From positions 1-11,477 of the forward strand of contig CABRHR010000063.1 of assembly GCA_902470835.1 (NCBI GenBank): a stretch of DNA of 11,477 nt, read 5' to 3'. A program made the translations under genes and the position numbers. Positions 1 to 6,811 of this stretch are shown here, piece by piece. The notes under the pieces are model-generated. The model had not been told where the DNA came from, did no database searches, and saw nothing but the letters and a program-made list of their open reading frames with translations. The number at the start of each line of letters is the position of its first letter. Within the stretch, counting starts at the first letter, position 1. Source of the stretch: an uncultured Collinsella sp. Its GTDB lineage: Bacteria > Actinomycetota > Coriobacteriia > Coriobacteriales > Coriobacteriaceae.

Positions 1-47
1 CTACACTATCCTCTTCGTCGGCAGCGTCAGATGTGTATAAGAGACAG
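1..47. other. Illumina Nextera adapter remnant (not genomic)
   Basis: Bases 1-6 (ctacac) are the end of the P5 oligo and 7-14 (TATCCTCT) match the Nextera i5 index S503/N503. Bases 15-47 are the read-1 transposase adapter, whose last 19 bases (29-47) are the Tn5 mosaic end, finishing in GAGACAG. Translations across it give the familiar contaminant peptides MCIRDS on the plus strand and SYTHLTLPTKRIV on the minus strand. This is library sequence left at a contig end and should be trimmed. The last residues of any reading frame entering it are artefacts. Confidence 0.97.
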
Positions 48-822
48 CCTGATCAAAGAGCGGCACCGATCCCGACGCAAGCTCAGCTTGCACGCCCGAG
101 CCCTCGGCCATCTCGCACGCGTGCCCGATCAGGCCAAAGCCCGTAATGTCGGTGCAGCCGTGAAGTTCGAGCCCCTCGGCCAGACGAATCGGCGCCTCGT
201 TGAGGGTGCGCATCGAGTCAAACATGGCTGCGGCCTCGTCCTGCTCGATAAGCTCGCCCTTAATGGCCGTGGTGATGATGCCCGAGCCGATCGCCTTGGT
301 CAGCAGCAGAACATCGCCCACGCGTGCGCCGCTGTTGGCGAGCATGTGGTCGAGTGCGACAAAGCCGCTCACGGACAGGCCGTACTTGGGCTCGTCGTCG
401 TTGATGGTGTGACCGCCCGCGATAGAGCAACCGGCCTCGACGCACTTGTCGGCGCCGCCCGCCAGAATCTGACCGGCAACCTCGATGCCCAGACAACTGG
501 GTATGCAGAGCAGGTTCATGGCATGGCTCGGCCGCCCGCCCATGGCGTAGATGTCCGACAGCGAGTTGGCCGCGGCAATCTGGCCAAACAGAAACGGGTC
601 GTCGACCATCGGCGGGAAGAAGTCGATGGACTGCACAAGCCCCAGGTTCTCCCCTACGCGGAAGACGCTCGCATCGTCAGAAGTATCGAACCCCACGAGC
701 AAGTTGTCGTTATGCACATTTGGCAAGTCGCCCAGGACCTGGGCGAGGGCTCCAGGAGCCAACTTAGCGGCTCAACCGCTCGCGGCCGTCATAGACGTGA
801 GCCTCATGGTGTCCTTAGCCAT
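48..822 (-). CDS. selD: Selenide, water dikinase (selenophosphate synthetase), selenocysteine-containing, 3'-truncated
   Basis: SelD makes selenophosphate from selenide and ATP, the selenium donor for selenocysteine and other selenium products. From an ATG at 822-820 the frame reads through an in-frame TGA (774-772) in the context SG-U-AAKLAPG. This aligns with GCGCK of E. coli SelD, so U17 sits at catalytic Cys17 and K20 at the essential Lys20. Metal/ATP residues follow: DD at 49-50, SDIYAMGG with D90, an AGGHTI loop, and TDITGFGLIGH with D225. About 258 of a usual 340-350 residues remain. The C-terminal part is lost at the contig end, and nothing below 48 is genomic. AGGGAGG lies 5 nt before ATG 822. 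A second possible start, ATG 807, has AAGGA 4 nt upstream and overlaps the preceding stop as ATGA. I prefer 822 because its numbering matches E. coli, but 807 is credible. Automated callers would start at TTG 762 and lose the active site. Confidence 0.95.
729..745 (-). promoter_or_regulatory. Candidate bacterial SECIS hairpin in selD mRNA
   Basis: On the minus strand a perfect 7-bp stem CGCCCAG / CTGGGCG closes a GTC loop that starts 34 nt after the UGA. Known bacterial SECIS elements have an apical loop about 16-37 nt after the UGA with a G in its first two positions, and this fits. The AGGUC at its tip resembles the loop of E. coli fdhF. A second hairpin, GGCTC-CTG-GAGCC at 760-748, lies nearer but lacks the loop G. 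Which one SelB binds is inference. Confidence 0.55.
772..774 (-). other. UGA selenocysteine codon in selD
   Basis: This in-frame TGA is flanked by conserved SelD sequence on both sides: RLT and ASG before it, AAKLAPGALAQVL after it. It falls exactly at the catalytic cysteine position. A selenocysteine here is known in SelD of Haemophilus influenzae and many anaerobes. The alternative, a nonsense mutation, is unlikely because the position is precisely the one known to alternate between Cys and Sec. Confidence 0.92.
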
Positions 823-2033
823 ACGAACCTCCCTTCCAACAAATCAACGACTTTAAGTATACGCGCCAGGCACGCTTCCCAAGAGACCGCCGACGGCTCG
901 AACGTCGAAGGCGGAGCCGCAAGCGCCTGCGCGATAGCATCTGCCAGTGCGCGCTCAAACAACGGAAGGTCGGCGGCCACGGGCGTGTCGACATCCGTCA
1001 TACGCGGCGACGCCACCCACGTCACGGGAGCACCGGGAAGCATCGCCTCCATCCAGGGACGAACGCCGGGCAAATCGGTCGCCACAACTTTGCAGCCGCA
1101 CGCGAGGGCCTCAATCGTCACGAGCGGCAGACCCTCGTAAAACGAAGGCAGCACAAAAACGTCGGAACTGCGGTAGGCGCGCACGAGCTCATCGCTATCC
1201 AGGCGCCCCGCCAGCGTCACCGGCACATCCGAGGCCGCGGTCAAGCGCTCGATACGCGCGTACTCGGCATCGTCCCCGCGGCCGCCCACAAGTACCAAGC
1301 CAGATGGGCGGACGCCATCGTCAATCGGCAATGACACGGCTCGAACCAGCGACTCGACGCCCTTTTTAAAGCAAATCTTGCCCACGTACACAAGCGATCC
1401 CGGCTGCCTCGCCACGCTTGCGTCGCGACAGAAGACGCGATGGTCGTAGCCCGTCCCAATCACGTGGATGCGATCGGTATCGACGCCGCACACCAGGCTA
1501 ATCTGCTCAGCCTGCTCAGCATGGAGCGCAAAGACGGCATCGAGCCGACGAACCGCACTTACGATGCGATCGCGCTCGAGCGCATGCGAACGCAGCTGGC
1601 GCAGGTCGGTCGAATGGCACACTGCAACAACTGGCACGCCCCGGACACACTCGCGCGCCAATGCGGTCACCAGATACAGGTGATGGCAGAGCACCAGATC
1701 GGGCCGAAACTCAGCCACCGCCCGATCGATTGCAGCAGCAAATGCCCGCTCAAATGCCTTGAGCATCGAAGGCGTCAGATCACGATAGCGTGTAGAGGGA
1801 TAGGGCATGACATCGGACATACCGCAGATGGGAAACGGCAGCTCGGGCGACTCGAACGGTACGGCAAACACGGCAGCACGTCGGTCCAGCTCGCCTTGGG
1901 TATCACCCGGAGCCGCGCCGCAAAGCACGGCGGCGCGATGCCCCGTCTCGATCTGTTCGCGCACGAGCGCGGCAAGGTAGGTGCCGCTGCCGGTGCTATC
2001 TGGTTTTTGTGCCGAGATATTGAGGATGCGCAT
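804..2033 (-). CDS. Glycosyltransferase, GT4-type (GT-B fold), selD-linked
   Basis: This is a cytosolic GT-B glycosyltransferase of 409 residues with no signal peptide or membrane segment. The N-terminal acceptor domain opens MRILNISAQK and has the glycine-rich GSGTY (15-19). The C-terminal sugar-nucleotide domain has VYVGKICFKKG (215-225), LVGGRGDD (248-255), LAGRL (274-278) and the EX7E donor motif FYEGLPLVTIEAL with E300 and E308. I chose ATG 2033, 14 nt after the activase stop; GTG 2045 is an in-frame alternative. The same frame stays open further upstream, but that part lies inside the activase gene and is a shadow. The stop (806-804) lies inside the start of selD, so the two are probably translationally coupled. 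Family members include MshA/BshA-like enzymes that glycosylate small molecules. Its tie to selD recalls SenB, the selenosugar synthase that works with a SelD homologue, but orthology cannot be claimed from sequence here. Confidence 0.88.
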   Translation of the reverse strand: MRILNISAQKPDSTGSGTYLAALVREQIETGHRAAVLCGAAPGDTQGELDRRAAVFAVPFESPELPFPICGMSDVMPYPSTRYRDLTPSMLKAFERAFAAAIDRAVAEFRPDLVLCHHLYLVTALARECVRGVPVVAVCHSTDLRQLRSHALERDRIVSAVRRLDAVFALHAEQAEQISLVCGVDTDRIHVIGTGYDHRVFCRDASVARQPGSLVYVGKICFKKGVESLVRAVSLPIDDGVRPSGLVLVGGRGDDAEYARIERLTAASDVPVTLAGRLDSDELVRAYRSSDVFVLPSFYEGLPLVTIEALACGCKVVATDLPGVRPWMEAMLPGAPVTWVASPRMTDVDTPVAADLPLFERALADAIAQALAAPPSTFEPSAVSWEACLARILKVVDLLEGRFVWLRTP

Positions 2034-2047
2034 GTCGCGGTACACCC

Positions 2048-2812
2048 CTAGGCCAAGGCGGCGGCGCGAATCGCCGCGCCGATGGCACCGGCAAAGCGAG
2101 CCTGGGGCGAGGTGGTCACCGGCGACCCCAGTAGCTCGCCCAACCGCTCCACCACGAAGGCATTCTCGCACAGGCCACCGGTCAGGTAGTATGGAGCGCC
2201 CGCGGCCTGCCCGGCCATGGTCGCCACGCGCGAGACCACGCTGTCGATCACGCCACGCGCAATGTTCTCGCGCGGCTCGCCGCGACCGATCAGGCTGATG
2301 ACCTCGCTTTCGGCAAACACCGTGCACATGCTGGAAATCTTGGTAGGCTCGCCGGTGCGGGCGAGGTCTGCCATCTGCTGCTGGGTAATGCCCAGGCGGT
2401 CGGCCATGATCTCCAAAAAGCGCCCCGTGCCGGCGGCGCACTTGTCGTTCATGGCAAATTTGGCCACGCGGCCGCCTTTAAGCTGGATGACCTTGGTGTC
2501 CTGACCACCCACATCGATCACGGTGCCATGGTCACCAAACAGACGCACGGCACCGGTGCCGTGGCAGGTGATCTCGGTCACGACCTTGTGCGCATAGGGC
2601 ACGGCGACACGGCCGTAGCCGGTCGCGACCACACGCACGTCGTCGGCAGCCACGTCATAGCCGGCCGCTGCCAGTGCCTCGCGCAGCCGCTCGGAAGCAT
2701 CGACCGAGGAGAACCCGGTTGGCTGCACGCACATCCACGCCACCGAACCCTCCCCGTCGACCACAGCAGCCTTAGCCGCCGTAGACCCGATATCGATCCC
2801 GATCCCTATCAT
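2048..2812 (-). CDS. Acyl-CoA dehydratase / double-cubane reductase activase (HgdC/YjiL/BadF family)
   Basis: A homodimeric ATPase that carries one [4Fe-4S] cluster between its subunits and fires single electrons at very low potential into a partner dehydratase or reductase. The 254 residues match the family length. An actin-like ASKHA fold is seen: phosphate-1 loop GIDIGST (5-11), VIDVGGQDTK (98-107) for phosphate-2, and an adenosine-side glycine motif YYLTGGLCEN. The two cluster cysteines of the family are C125 in NDKCAAGTG and C163 in SSMCTVFAESE, corresponding to Cys127 and Cys166 of Acidaminococcus HgdC. ATG 2812 follows a GGGAGAG ribosome site. It sits 154 nt downstream of one partner gene, with a repeat element between, and 14 nt before the glycosyltransferase. 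It is the only activase in the window, so it probably serves both reductase paralogues. Confidence 0.94.
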   Translation of the reverse strand: MIGIGIDIGSTAAKAAVVDGEGSVAWMCVQPTGFSSVDASERLREALAAAGYDVAADDVRVVATGYGRVAVPYAHKVVTEITCHGTGAVRLFGDHGTVIDVGGQDTKVIQLKGGRVAKFAMNDKCAAGTGRFLEIMADRLGITQQQMADLARTGEPTKISSMCTVFAESEVISLIGRGEPRENIARGVIDSVVSRVATMAGQAAGAPYYLTGGLCENAFVVERLGELLGSPVTTSPQARFAGAIGAAIRAAALA

Positions 2813-2844
2813 GGCTCTCTCCCAATCTAAACATCAAAGGTAGC

Positions 2845-2860
2845 GGCGCGTTCAGGCGCC
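2845..2860 (-). repeat. Small GC hairpin before the activase
   Basis: GGCGC (2845-2849) pairs with GCGCC (2856-2860) around a 6-nt loop. Its TCAGGCGCC (2852-2860) is also perfectly complementary to GGCGCCTGA (2953-2961) in the right arm of the neighbouring large inverted repeat. The small and large hairpins could therefore compete in the transcript. No U-tract follows, so it does not look like a plain terminator. Confidence 0.5.
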
Positions 2861-2864
2861 TTAG

Positions 2865-2972
2865 CTCTAGGTTTCTCAGGTGCCGGAGGTTGCCCCGAAA
2901 GAGGAGCGCAGCGTACTTTGGTACGCAAGCGACGGTTTGAGGGGCAAGATCCGGCGCCTGAGGAAGCTAGAG
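2865..2972 (-). repeat. 108-nt imperfect inverted repeat between reductase and activase
   Basis: Nested arms pair in order from outside in: CTCTAG (2865-2870) with CTAGAG (2967-2972); CTCAGG (2875-2880) with CCTGAG (2957-2962); GCCGGA (2882-2887) with TCCGGC (2950-2955); TTGCCCC (2890-2896) with GGGGCAA (2941-2947); and a tip hairpin GCGTAC-TTTG-GTACGC (2911-2926). G-U pairs and small internal loops join the blocks. The right arm includes the TAG stop of the upstream reductase gene. It could be a mobile or REP-like intergenic repeat of this lineage, or a structured RNA that processes or attenuates the transcript before the activase. There is no transposase and no clear T-tract. Confidence 0.75.
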
Positions 2973-4130
2973 GGTTTCGATGAAGGCGGCGATGCGGGTC
3001 TCGATCTGGCCCATGTCGCCGTTGCTGTAGTCGGTCTCGATCTTCATGTACGGAATACCCGCACCCTCGACGGCCTCCTGCATGCGGGCACTCTCCACGT
3101 TAAAGGTGTGGCACGCCTGCAGCACGCTCTCGACCACTCCATCGACGTGATACTTCTCGCACATGGCCAGCGTGTTTTCCATACGACCGTCGTTGGGCGT
3201 CATGACCGAGCAGTTGATATCCAGGTAGCGGTCGGCGATGGCGCGCAGGATGTCGGGAGCCTCCGGGTCGATCATCATGGCCGCCGTGCGCTCGCCCGAG
3301 CAGTCGTCCATGCAAACGACCACGCCGCCGTTGGACTCGATGGTGCGACCGATCTTGTTGATCACGCCGCCCACCGGGCAGCCGGTGATCAGAATGCGCT
3401 TGGCGTCCGCCGCAACCGGGCGCTCGCCCGCGTCGTAGGCCTCGCGCAGCTTGGCAACCTTTTGCTCCAGCTGCTGCGTATAGGCCTCGATATCAAAGCT
3501 GAACGTACCGGCAAACATGGTGCTCATCAGGTCGACGCCGCTCATGGCCGCCGGCTGGTTGGCCTGCAGCGCAAACATCTCGAGCTGGGCCGCACGCAAG
3601 CGGTTGCGACGACGGACGGCAGCGCGCAGGTCATCGTCGGTAATCGTGATGCCGTAGAAGCCCTCGAGCTCCTCCTTGAGCAGGCGGCACTCCTCGTACC
3701 AGCCCTCGCGCTCGTAGGCGCGGTCGCGGCCCTGCGGAAGATGCAGAATGTGCGTGCGCTTGAGCTCATTGAGTAGCTCGTACATCTTCTTCTTGCCGTC
3801 GCAGGTGGTCTCACCGATGATCATGTCGCTAAAGTACGTAAACGGGCACTTTTGCGAGTAGGCAAAACCGTACGTCGACTTGATGAGCGGGCACAGGTTT
3901 GCCGGCAGCACCTTCTCGGCCTCGGGAATCACCTCGTCGGACGTGCCGCACAAGGCCACGCTCGCAGCGCCCGCGGCATCGATAATCTCGAGCGGCGTAT
4001 AGCTGCACAAAAAGCCAACCAGGCGATTGCCAGCCTGCTTGTAATCCTTGACGCGAATAAACGCCGCCTTGCGTTGCTCGTTGAACTCCTCAAACGTGCG
4101 CGGCAACGGCTGTTCCTCGATATCGGCCAT
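2967..4130 (-). CDS. Double-cubane-cluster anaerobic reductase (YjiM-like, 2-hydroxyacyl-CoA dehydratase family)
   Basis: A cytosolic iron-sulfur enzyme of 387 residues, close along its whole length to E. coli YjiM (about 380 aa) and to the double-cubane [8Fe-9S] protein family of anaerobes, which reduces small substrates after ATP-driven electron delivery by an activase. Visible signatures are FLCSYTP (C42), NLCPLIKSTYGF (C80), QKCPF (C95), the hallmark ETTCDGKKKMYE (C110), ITGCPVGG (C251), DDCSGE (C277), INCSVMTPND (C307) and LQACHTF (C340); several of these should be cluster ligands. I chose ATG 4130 because AGAGGGG precedes it; the longer frame to 4259 begins with low-quality sequence and lacks homology. 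It lies 76 nt after the importer genes and shares the activase downstream. The physiological substrate is unknown. A CoA-ester dehydratase role is less likely because a single subunit is encoded and the match is to YjiM. Confidence 0.9.
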   Translation of the reverse strand: MADIEEQPLPRTFEEFNEQRKAAFIRVKDYKQAGNRLVGFLCSYTPLEIIDAAGAASVALCGTSDEVIPEAEKVLPANLCPLIKSTYGFAYSQKCPFTYFSDMIIGETTCDGKKKMYELLNELKRTHILHLPQGRDRAYEREGWYEECRLLKEELEGFYGITITDDDLRAAVRRRNRLRAAQLEMFALQANQPAAMSGVDLMSTMFAGTFSFDIEAYTQQLEQKVAKLREAYDAGERPVAADAKRILITGCPVGGVINKIGRTIESNGGVVVCMDDCSGERTAAMMIDPEAPDILRAIADRYLDINCSVMTPNDGRMENTLAMCEKYHVDGVVESVLQACHTFNVESARMQEAVEGAGIPYMKIETDYSNGDMGQIETRIAAFIETL

Positions 4131-4206
4131 AGTAGTTCCCCTCTCTTGCACCGAAATACCGACAATTAAACAACGAACCCACGCCATACCCAAAAGGAAG
4201 CATCCT

Positions 4207-4992
4207 CTAGGGAATGGCGTCGATAAGCTCCTGCGTATACGGATCGCTCGGGCGCGCAATCACGTCCTCGGCCGCGCCTTCCTCGACAAGACGACCGTGG
4301 TAGAGCACGCCAATCCGGTCGGACATATGCCGAACCACACGCATATCATGCGTGACAAACAGCAGCGCCACGCCCGTCGTGCGCTGCAGGTCGCGAAGCA
4401 AGTTGAGCACTTGGGCCTGAACGGACACGTCAAGCGCCGAGACCGGCTCGTCGCATACCACAAGACGCGGCTCGCAAATAAGCGCCCGTGCCAGATTGAG
4501 TCGCTGACGCTGTCCCCCCGAAAGGTCATGCGGATAGCGGTCATAATGCTCTGCCAGAAGACCGACCGAAGCCAGGGCCGAGAGAGCGCGCTCATGGCGC
4601 TCATCCGCATCGCGCACGCCGGCGATAATCAGCGGCTCCTCCAAAATGCGGCCGACACGGTTGCGCGGGTCAAAAGCCGTAGAGCTATCCTGGAATACCA
4701 GCTGGATCTCGCGGCGAAACGGCTTGCGTTCGCGCTCCGACATCGTGGCGAGGTCGTGCCCGCGATAGACAATCGAGCCGGAATCCGCACGCTCGAGACC
4801 ACAGATCAGACGTCCAGTCGTCGACTTACCCGATCCGGATTCGCCAACCAGTCCATAGACCTCGCCCGGCGCGATCTCAAACGACAGATCGTCCACAGCG
4901 GTAAAGGCCTGACGCTTAAAACCTGAGCCCGGCATGGGATACGTTTTAGTCAGATGTGAGACCCTAAGCAGGGCTTCGCTATCAACAGCCAT
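4207..4992 (-). CDS. ABC importer ATPase, DppF/OppF type, short form
   Basis: One of two ATPases driving the importer from the cytosolic face. 261 residues: Walker A GESGSGKST (50-58), Q-loop LVFQDSS near 98-104, signature LSGGQRQR (157-164), Walker B LVVCDEP (177-183) and H-loop THD with H215. The chain stops at PYTQELIDAIP, just where DppF/OppF proteins normally continue into a C-terminal oligopeptide-transporter domain of some 50-70 residues, so this tail is missing. The stop TAG at 4209-4207 is clean and no remnant of the domain follows, so it is a natural short form rather than an obvious frameshift. I chose ATG 4992 because AAGGGGAG lies 6 nt upstream; it overlaps the end of the preceding ATPase gene by 11 nt. 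The longer frame to 5040 has no support. Confidence 0.92.
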   Translation of the reverse strand: MAVDSEALLRVSHLTKTYPMPGSGFKRQAFTAVDDLSFEIAPGEVYGLVGESGSGKSTTGRLICGLERADSGSIVYRGHDLATMSERERKPFRREIQLVFQDSSTAFDPRNRVGRILEEPLIIAGVRDADERHERALSALASVGLLAEHYDRYPHDLSGGQRQRLNLARALICEPRLVVCDEPVSALDVSVQAQVLNLLRDLQRTTGVALLFVTHDMRVVRHMSDRIGVLYHGRLVEEGAAEDVIARPSDPYTQELIDAIP

Positions 4993-5977
4993 GGCACTCC
5001 CCTTTCTCGACAAGCCAGCATTTAGACCGGTCGCACGCATTCACGGCAAACAGCGGAGGCTCCTGCGCGCGGCAGCGCTCGTCCGCCCGGGCGCAACGAG
5101 GCGCAAAGCGGCATCCACAGGGTATTGCCGTAAGCGGCGGCACTGTGCCCGGAATATCCGCCAGCGTGTCAACTCGCTCGCCTTCGAGCGGCGGAATGCT
5201 CGCGATGAGCCCCTGGGCATACGGGTGGCTCGGGCGCTCCATAAGGCCGCAGGCGTCGATCTCTTCTACGATTTGGCCCAGATACATGACGTGCACGCGC
5301 GAGCAAATGCTCGTGACGACACCCAAATCATGGCTGATAAAAAGCACCGCCATGCCCTCGGAACTGTTGAGTTCGCGCAGGAGATCCAAAATCTGTTTTT
5401 GAGTCGTCGTGTCGAGTGCCGTGGTGGGCTCATCGGCAATCAGCAGTCGCGGATGACCGGCAAGCGCCATGGCAATCATCACGCGCTGGCGCATACCGCC
5501 GCTAAAATCGCCCGGATACATGTCGAAGCGAGCCGCGGCATCTCGAATTCCCACACGCTCCAACAGCGATAGAGCCTCGTTGCGGGCTTCGCGTCGGCTC
5601 ACCTTACGGTGGGCCCGCACCGCCTCGATAACCTGCGCACCCACCGTCATGACGGGGTTAAGCGAGCTCAAAGGGTCCTGGAAAATCATGGCGATGTCGC
5701 AGCCGCGCACCTCGCGCATACGCTTGAGCGGGCGCGCGAGCAGGTCCTCGCCATCAAACACAATCTGGCCCTCATAGGCCATCTTCTGTTCATGCTCCAA
5801 GAGGCGCATGACACTCTGGGCAAACACCGACTTCCCGCAGCCTGACTCGCCGACAACACCAACGATCTCGCCGGCATCGATATGTAGGTTGAGTTTGTTG
5901 ACGGCTTCCAGCGCGTTGCCATCGCGGCCCACAAACGAGATGCACAGGTCGCGCACGTCCAAAAGATGTTCGCTCAT
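4982..5977 (-). CDS. ABC importer ATPase, DppD/OppD type, with C-terminal cysteine motif
   Basis: Partner ATPase of the dipeptide/oligopeptide/nickel-type importer. 331 residues, the usual length. Walker A GESGCGKSV (43-51), signature FSGGMRQR (158-165), Walker B LLIADEP (178-184), and H-loop SHD. After HPYAQGLIASIPPLEG comes the oligopeptide C-terminal domain with cysteines at 289, 295, 302 and 320 in a CRFAPRC...C...CW pattern; in some DppD proteins this set binds a [4Fe-4S] cluster. ATG 5977 is 3 nt after the stop of the upstream permease gene, and GGAGG overlaps that stop, so the two are coupled. The 3' end overlaps the short ATPase gene. Confidence 0.95.
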   Translation of the reverse strand: MSEHLLDVRDLCISFVGRDGNALEAVNKLNLHIDAGEIVGVVGESGCGKSVFAQSVMRLLEHEQKMAYEGQIVFDGEDLLARPLKRMREVRGCDIAMIFQDPLSSLNPVMTVGAQVIEAVRAHRKVSRREARNEALSLLERVGIRDAAARFDMYPGDFSGGMRQRVMIAMALAGHPRLLIADEPTTALDTTTQKQILDLLRELNSSEGMAVLFISHDLGVVTSICSRVHVMYLGQIVEEIDACGLMERPSHPYAQGLIASIPPLEGERVDTLADIPGTVPPLTAIPCGCRFAPRCARADERCRAQEPPLFAVNACDRSKCWLVEKGECHGC

Positions 5978-5980
5978 GGG

Positions 5981-6811
5981 CTAGTCCTCCTTGGTCTTGG
6001 GGTCGAGGGCGTCGCGCAGGCCGTCGCCGGCAAGGTTCAGCGAAAGCACGCTCGCGATGATGGCCGCTGCCGGGAAGAAGATCATCCACCAGGCTTTGCG
6101 CATCACGTTCTTGCCCGCCTGCAGGATGTTTCCCCAGCTGGCGTCGGGCGCTTTGATGCCCAGGCCCAGAAACGAGAGGGCGGCCTCCGAGAGCACGGCC
6201 TCGGCAAAGACGAAGGTCGCCTGCACCAGGAAGGGCGCCATAACGTTGGGCACGATATGCAGCCACACGATGCGCGCGATCGAGGCGCCCTGCACGCGCA
6301 GGGCCTCCACAAAGGGCTCCTCCTTGACCACCATCGCACGCGAGCGCACGATGCGCGCCATGCTGGGCGTATAGACGATGGAGAGCGCGATGATAACGTT
6401 CCACACGCTCGCCCCCATCATCGCCATGAGCGCGATGGCCAGCAGCACGCCCGGAATGGACATAAGGCCATCGCAGATGCGCATGAGAATATGATCGAGT
6501 CTCTCGTTGTAGCACGCATAGGCGCCGATCACCAAACCGAGCGCACTCGTCGCAAGCGTGACGGCAATACCGACGCCAAGCGACACGCGCGCGCCCGCGA
6601 TGACGCGGGCAAGCAGGTCGCGGCCAAAGTCATCGCAGCCAAAGGGATGCGCGGGCGAAGGTGCCGAAAGTCGCAACATCATCTCCTGCGCATTGGGATT
6701 AACCGTCCACACCAGCGGACCGACGAGAGCGATCAGCGCAATCGCCAGGAAAATGCAGCCGCCGACCACAAACCCCTTGTTGGCAAGAGCCTTCTTAAAG
6801 TTTGTCATCAT
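5981..6811 (-). CDS. ABC importer permease, DppC/OppC type
   Basis: Inner-membrane permease of 276 residues with about six membrane segments. After a first segment near 13-34, the typical DppC/OppC lead-in HPFGCDDFGRDLLARV (55-70) is followed by GARVSLGVG, further hydrophobic segments, and the EAA coupling loop around 169-195 (EALRVQGASIARIVWLHIVPN), which contacts the ATPases. The start is ATG 6811 or the adjacent ATG 6808, both overlapping the TGA stop of the upstream permease (ATGATGA). The frame extends to an ATG at 6823, but that would give a longer overlap. It forms a tight block with its neighbours: overlap upstream, 3-nt gap downstream. Confidence 0.94.
   Translation of the reverse strand: MMTNFKKALANKGFVVGGCIFLAIALIALVGPLVWTVNPNAQEMMLRLSAPSPAHPFGCDDFGRDLLARVIAGARVSLGVGIAVTLATSALGLVIGAYACYNERLDHILMRICDGLMSIPGVLLAIALMAMMGASVWNVIIALSIVYTPSMARIVRSRAMVVKEEPFVEALRVQGASIARIVWLHIVPNVMAPFLVQATFVFAEAVLSEAALSFLGLGIKAPDASWGNILQAGKNVMRKAWWMIFFPAAAIIASVLSLNLAGDGLRDALDPKTKED

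Noticed and set aside
772..774. Reading the TGA as a nonsense mutation that makes selD a pseudogene
   Set aside because: It sits precisely at the Cys/Sec catalytic position, with conserved sequence and a good ribosome site on the N-terminal side.
31..1140. 369-codon plus-strand frame opposite selD and the glycosyltransferase
   Set aside because: It begins inside the Nextera adapter (peptide MCIRDS) and is antisense to two recognisable genes.
2034..2441. Upstream extension of the glycosyltransferase frame
   Set aside because: This stretch overlaps the activase coding region and has no glycosyltransferase homology. The protein properly begins MRILNISAQK at 2033.
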